Positions 60,151-64,000 of a stretch of DNA of 64,000 nucleotides are shown here, piece by piece (within the stretch, counting starts at the first letter, position 1; each line of letters starts with the position of its first letter). This stretch comes from UBA1227 sp963629305 (GTDB taxonomy: Bacteria; Bacillota; Clostridia; Oscillospirales; Acutalibacteraceae). The notes under the pieces were generated by a model. The model was not told the DNA's origin. It was given only the letters and a program-made list of their open reading frames with translations, and did not search any database. The position numbers and the translations under genes were made by a program. The stretch covers positions 23,345 to 87,344 of the forward strand of contig CAVGIJ010000008.1 of the NCBI GenBank assembly GCA_963629305.1. The letters are read 5' to 3'.

Positions 60151-61608
60151 ATGAAAGAAATGTATGACAGTAAGATGAATCTTACCATGCTTACGGACTT
60201 CTACGAACTCACTATGGCAAACGGCTACTTTAAGAACGGATTCAAGGATACCATAGGTTACTTTGATATGTTTTATCGTACCATTCCAAGTGCCGGCGGA
60301 TTTGTTATCATGTGCGGCGTTGAGCAGGTAGTGGATTACCTGGAAAATCTTAAATTTACAGATGATGATATTGATTATCTCAGAACACGCGGATTCGGAG
60401 AGGAATTTCTCCGGTATCTCAAAAACTTTAAGTTTTCATGTTCTGTATGGGCTATTCCGGAGGGCACTCCCGTATTTCCGGGTGAGCCTATAGTAAAGGT
60501 TCGCGGTCCTATCATACAGGCACAGTTCCTTGAAACAATGATACTTCTCACTATCAATCATCAGAGTCTTATCGCAACAAAGGCGAACCGCGTTGTGCGT
60601 GCTGCGGACGGGCGCACGGTTATGGAGTTCGGCTCACGCCGTGCGCAGAGCGCACAGGCCGCAATTCTCGGCGCAAGAGCAGCATACATTGGCGGCTGTG
60701 TCGGAACAGCTTGTACAATAGACGGTCGTGATTACGGCATTCCCGCACTCGGCACAATGGCACATAGCTGGGTACAGCTCTTTGATACGGAGCTTGATGC
60801 TTTCCGTGCGTATGCGCGGGAGTACCCTGATAACTGCACACTTCTTGTTGACACATATAACGTTTTGAAATCCGGACTTCCCAATGCTATCAAAGCATTC
60901 AATGAAGAAGTTGTACCGAGAGGATTTCGACCGAAGGGAATACGCATTGACAGCGGTGACATAACATACCTTTCAAAGAAAGCGCGTAAAATGCTTGATG
61001 ACGCAGGTTTCCCCGATTGTCAAATAGTAGCTTCAAACTCACTTGATGAGTACATAATAAGAGACATGCTTCTCCAGGGCGCAAAGGTTGATTCTTTCGG
61101 TGTCGGAGAGAGACTTATTACATCCTCCGCTCATCCTGTTCTTGATGGTGTATACAAGTTGGTTGCTATTGAAAACGACGGCGTTATAACACCTAAGATA
61201 AAGATATCCGAAAACGTTACAAAGATCACGACTCCTTGCGTAAAAGAAGTTTATCGTTTTTATGATAAGGAAACGGGCAAGGCAGAGGCCGATGTTCTCA
61301 CCATAGAGGGAGAAGTGATTGACGAGTCAAAGCCGTATACCCTTTTTGACCCGAACTACACATGGAAACAGAAACAGATTTCTGGGTTTGTTGCAAAGCC
61401 GCTTCTTGTACAGATTTTCAAAGACGGAGAGTGTCTTTATGAAAGGAAGTCTGTAAAAGAGATACAGGATTATTGTAAAGAGCAGATCGGAACACTTTGG
61501 GACGAGTGCCTGAGATTTGAGCACCCGCACAAATACTGGGTTGACCTTTCACAGAAGCTCTATGATGAGAAGTACAGATTGCTTAAGGAGTACAGCAGCA
61601 AGATATGA
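60151..61608 (+). CDS. pncB: Nicotinate phosphoribosyltransferase
   Basis: Converts nicotinate and PRPP to nicotinate mononucleotide for NAD salvage. The 485-residue protein has LTDFYELTMANGYF, FEFGSRRAQS-type sequence (TVMEFGSRRAQSAQAAILGARAAYIGG), GTMAHSWVQLF and IRIDSGDITYLSKKARKMLD, matching the longer Firmicutes-type enzymes. ATG 60151 is behind GAGGTG; a GTG at 60142 is part of that site. It overlaps the next gene by four bases. Confidence 0.95.
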   Translation: MKEMYDSKMNLTMLTDFYELTMANGYFKNGFKDTIGYFDMFYRTIPSAGGFVIMCGVEQVVDYLENLKFTDDDIDYLRTRGFGEEFLRYLKNFKFSCSVWAIPEGTPVFPGEPIVKVRGPIIQAQFLETMILLTINHQSLIATKANRVVRAADGRTVMEFGSRRAQSAQAAILGARAAYIGGCVGTACTIDGRDYGIPALGTMAHSWVQLFDTELDAFRAYAREYPDNCTLLVDTYNVLKSGLPNAIKAFNEEVVPRGFRPKGIRIDSGDITYLSKKARKMLDDAGFPDCQIVASNSLDEYIIRDMLLQGAKVDSFGVGERLITSSAHPVLDGVYKLVAIENDGVITPKIKISENVTKITTPCVKEVYRFYDKETGKAEADVLTIEGEVIDESKPYTLFDPNYTWKQKQISGFVAKPLLVQIFKDGECLYERKSVKEIQDYCKEQIGTLWDECLRFEHPHKYWVDLSQKLYDEKYRLLKEYSSKI

Positions 61609-62255
61609 GTCGGTATACTACGGTTATATGGGATCTTGATGGTACATTGCTCTACACGCTGGAGGACCTCAGAAATGCGGTGAATGCCGCGCTGAGCGCT
61701 CTTGGCTACCCGGAGCATGATCTTGAGTTTATAAGGCTGTCTGTCGGAAACGGCGTGAAAAAGCTTATGGAACTCTCTATTCCCGGCGGACTGTCGAATC
61801 CTGATTATGACAGAGCATACGAGATATTCGGCAAGTTTTACAGGGCGCATAACCTTGATAACACAAAGCCGTATGACGGTATAAAAGAGTGTATTGAAAG
61901 GTTGCGTGGCGCCGGGGTGAAGCAGGCGATAGTTTCCAACAAGATTGACTATGCTGTAAAGAAATTGGATGAGACATTCTTCGGCATTGATTACGCAATC
62001 GGAACGCAGGACGGACTCAAACGCAAGCCGTATGCGGACATGGTGCAAAAAGCCATGATTGAACTTGATGCCGATAAAGACAGTACTGTCTATGTCGGTG
62101 ATTCCGAGGTCGATATTGCGACTGCCGAAAATTCCGGACTTCCGTGTATCACTGTACTTTGGGGCTTTCGCTCAAAAGAAGAACTTTTACCTTACAAGCC
62201 GCAAATGTTTGCCGAAAATACAGATGAGCTTATAAAACTCGTTCTGGGAGAATAA
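61605..62255 (+). CDS. HAD family hydrolase (phosphoglycolate phosphatase-like)
   Basis: A 216-residue HAD phosphatase. Motif I is IWDLDGTLLYT, motif II IVSNK, motif III Lys in KRKPYADMV, motif IV VGDSEVDIATAENSG. The alpha-helical cap between motifs I and II is the C1 type of the Gph/PGP group. The natural substrate is unknown. It is translationally coupled to pncB (ATGA overlap). Confidence 0.92.
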   Translation: MSRYTTVIWDLDGTLLYTLEDLRNAVNAALSALGYPEHDLEFIRLSVGNGVKKLMELSIPGGLSNPDYDRAYEIFGKFYRAHNLDNTKPYDGIKECIERLRGAGVKQAIVSNKIDYAVKKLDETFFGIDYAIGTQDGLKRKPYADMVQKAMIELDADKDSTVYVGDSEVDIATAENSGLPCITVLWGFRSKEELLPYKPQMFAENTDELIKLVLGE

Positions 62256-62278
62256 ACAGAATTTTACGGAGGTGTAGT

Positions 62279-62980
62279 ATGGTACTGACCGCATATGAGA
62301 TTTTTTCAAGTAAGGTGTGCCGCGACTACACCTTTGTTATGCTATCAGATCTTCACAACAGGGATTTTACGCAGGCACTTGAAATTACAAAAAAACAGTC
62401 ACCGGACGCGTTGCTCGTTGTCGGAGACCTTGTTGACAGACACAAAAAGACATATGATAAAGCATTGCCTTTTTTAGACGAATGTGTTGAAATTGCGGAT
62501 ACATTTTTTTCTTTCGGAAATCATGAAATAAAATTTCCCATTATTACAAAGGAACAGATTGAACTTACGGGTGCACATGCGCTTGACAACTCCTATATGT
62601 TGTTTGGTGATAATAATGAGTTTGCCGTCGGCGGTCAGACTCCGAGGTCTGACCACGCGTGGCTTGATTCATTTGAAACTGAGAATTTTGAAAGGTTCAA
62701 AATTCTCATGGATCATCATCCGGAGCATTACAAAAAGTATCTTAAAGACAGCCACGCAAAAAGTCTTGACCTTATACTGTCGGGCCATGCCCACGGCGGT
62801 CAGATACGAATTTTAAATCACGGCATATTTTCGCCGGGGCAGGGCCTGTTTCCGAAATATACAAAAGGCTTTTTCGACGGCAAACTTATAGTCGGTGCAG
62901 GACTTGCAAATACGGGCGGAATTGTTCCGAGATGGGGCAATCCGACAGAAGTTATACGAATAGATGTTAAAAAAGCATGA
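62279..62980 (+). CDS. Calcineurin-like metallophosphoesterase
   Basis: A 233-residue phosphoesterase with all metal-binding motifs: SDLHN, VVGDLVDRH, FGNHE, MDHHPEH and SGHAHGGQ. The order and the GHAHGGQxR-type ending are those of the YkuE/YaeI-like group, although there is no signal or membrane helix at the N-terminus. GGAGGTG precedes the ATG. The substrate is not evident; it lies in a run of small hydrolases after pncB. Confidence 0.92.
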   Translation: MVLTAYEIFSSKVCRDYTFVMLSDLHNRDFTQALEITKKQSPDALLVVGDLVDRHKKTYDKALPFLDECVEIADTFFSFGNHEIKFPIITKEQIELTGAHALDNSYMLFGDNNEFAVGGQTPRSDHAWLDSFETENFERFKILMDHHPEHYKKYLKDSHAKSLDLILSGHAHGGQIRILNHGIFSPGQGLFPKYTKGFFDGKLIVGAGLANTGGIVPRWGNPTEVIRIDVKKA

Positions 62981-62996
62981 CGGAGGGTGAGATTCA

Positions 62997-63992
62997 ATGC
63001 CACTGCAAATTGTAAGAAATGACATTACAAAAATGAACGTTGATGCGATTGTCAACGCCGCCAACGAATCGTTGCTCGGCGGCGGTGGGGTGGACGGCTG
63101 TATTCACCGTGCAGCAGGACCTGAGTTGCTGGCAGAGTGCAGAACCTTGCACGGCTGTAAAACCGGAAGTGCGAAAATTACAGGTGGCTATAAATTGCCG
63201 TGTAAATATGTGATTCATACCGTCGGTCCTATATGGACTGACGGAAAAAGCGGGGAGCGGGAATTGCTCATTTCCTGTTATCGCACATCACTTGAACTCG
63301 CAAAGGAACACGGGTGTGAATCGGTGGCATTTCCTCTGATTTCGTCCGGAGTATTCGGCTATCCAAAGGATAAGGCACTTAAGGTTGCGGTTGACACCAT
63401 CAGCGATTTTCTTCTTGAAAATGACATGACGGTTTTTATCGTAATCTTTGACCGTAAGACGTATCAGATAAGCGGTAAACTGTTTGCCGACATTGCGTCC
63501 TACATAGATGACCGATACGTTGACGAGCATACCGACAGCAGCTCCTTGCAAAACCGCAGGATGCACATGCTTGATGAAGCGAAATGTATAATTGCTTCCG
63601 AAAATCTTGCGGAAGGTAAGCCGTTGTCTTTAGATGATGCGCTTGATCAGATTGACGAGAGCTTTACGGAAATGCTTTTGAGAAAAATAGATGAATCCGG
63701 AATGACAGATGCGGAGGTCTACAAAAAAGCCAATGTTGACCGTAGGCTGTTCTCCAAAATTCGCTCCGATGTGAACTATAAGACGAGTAAACCGACCGCT
63801 ATCGCCTTTGCGATTGCCCTGGAACTGACTCTTGACGAAACAAATGATTTTCTGATGAAGGCAGGATTCGCTCTGTCTCACAGCAACAAGTTCGATTTGA
63901 TAATTGAGTATTTCATAAAGAATGGCAACTACAATGTTTTTGAAATCAACGAAGCCCTTTTCGCATTCGATCAGGTTCTTTTGGGTGTGTAA
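62997..63992 (+). CDS. Macro domain protein with C-terminal helical (HTH-like) extension
   Basis: A 331-residue protein. Residues 1-170 are a complete macro domain: IVRNDITKMNVDAIVNAANESLLGGGGVDGCIH carries the ADP-ribose-binding loop with N and D residues, and PLISSGVFGYPKDKAL the second loop, as in O-acetyl-ADP-ribose deacetylases. Residues 215-331 form a separate helical domain (FTEMLLRKIDESGMTDAEVYKKANVDRRLFSKIRSD, then KPTAIAFAIALELTLDETNDFLMKAGF) that resembles an XRE-like helix-turn-helix seen in abortive or stress-associated gut Firmicutes proteins; its role is unknown. GGAGGGTG precedes ATG 62997. It lies close to the NAD-salvage gene pncB. Confidence 0.9.
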   Translation: MPLQIVRNDITKMNVDAIVNAANESLLGGGGVDGCIHRAAGPELLAECRTLHGCKTGSAKITGGYKLPCKYVIHTVGPIWTDGKSGERELLISCYRTSLELAKEHGCESVAFPLISSGVFGYPKDKALKVAVDTISDFLLENDMTVFIVIFDRKTYQISGKLFADIASYIDDRYVDEHTDSSSLQNRRMHMLDEAKCIIASENLAEGKPLSLDDALDQIDESFTEMLLRKIDESGMTDAEVYKKANVDRRLFSKIRSDVNYKTSKPTAIAFAIALELTLDETNDFLMKAGFALSHSNKFDLIIEYFIKNGNYNVFEINEALFAFDQVLLGV

Positions 63993-64000
63993 AATAAGAG

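Overview
The window reads as one piece of a low-to-moderate GC Firmicutes chromosome, most likely a Clostridia (Oscillospirales-like gut anaerobe; this placement is inference). The signs are strong AGGAGG-type ribosome binding sites, frequent GTG/TTG starts, sigma-A-like promoters with 17-bp spacers, the SRP RNA-dnaX-ybaB-recR order, a guanine riboswitch before xpt, and Bmp/Nup-type nucleoside uptake. Gene density is high. I see no prophage, insertion sequence or CRISPR array.

Layout. 1-2,030: a CMD-family gene, a flavin reductase remnant with an internal deletion, and a PD-(D/E)XK (Rpn/PDDEXK_2) gene. 2,130-8,100: a MATE transporter fused to a cytidylate kinase-like domain, then an Hpt / hybrid histidine kinase / REC-HD-GYP phosphorelay. 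8,150-12,000 (minus strand): tmRNA, smpB, recR, ybaB, dnaX, SRP RNA. 12,050-15,940: rlmB and a 980-residue protein that looks like a P-type ATPase without its catalytic motifs. 15,960-18,210 (minus): rpsR-ssb-rpsF, then prfB without the usual frameshift. 18,355-25,400: RING-like/DUF2628 protein, glmU, pth, mfd, a small membrane protein. 25,510-28,740: ABC-2 transporter, a coiled-coil membrane protein, a candidate small-RNA locus, a 61-residue membrane peptide and initiator tRNA-Met. 28,890-37,340: SLC13-type permease, DegV, then a guanine-riboswitch purine salvage/uptake operon (xpt, bmp, ATPase, two permeases). 37,420-39,930 (minus): HD-GYP, CheA-like and CheY-like genes. 40,198-44,532: purB, purA, guaA. 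44,540-50,744: LysR-type remnant, metal-binding HMA protein, trmO with an apparent CTG start, alr, heterodimeric ABC exporter. 50,778-57,211: EamA transporter, amino-acid ABC importer with ArgR-like boxes, pilT, malQ. 57,319-59,984 (minus): XRE regulator, paired chromate transporter halves, hflX. 60,151-63,992: pncB, HAD phosphatase, metallophosphoesterase, macro-domain protein.

Themes. Purine metabolism recurs: nucleobase salvage and nucleoside uptake under a guanine aptamer, and the IMP-to-AMP/GMP branch (purB, purA, guaA) nearby. Two independent phospho-signalling clusters both carry HD-GYP (cyclic di-GMP phosphodiesterase-type) proteins, and a pilT lies in the same window, so regulation of surface motility is a reasonable but unproven link. 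Trans-translation (ssrA+smpB), peptide release (prfB) and peptidyl-tRNA recycling (pth) are all here.

The most unusual items are the degenerate P-type ATPase-like protein, the MATE-kinase fusion, the purine aptamer with enlarged L2 and L3 loops, the CheA-like kinase without a CheW-binding domain, the unassigned RNA locus at 27.8-28.2 kb, and the macro-domain protein with a C-terminal helical extension. All assignments come from reading the sequence; no database search was run.
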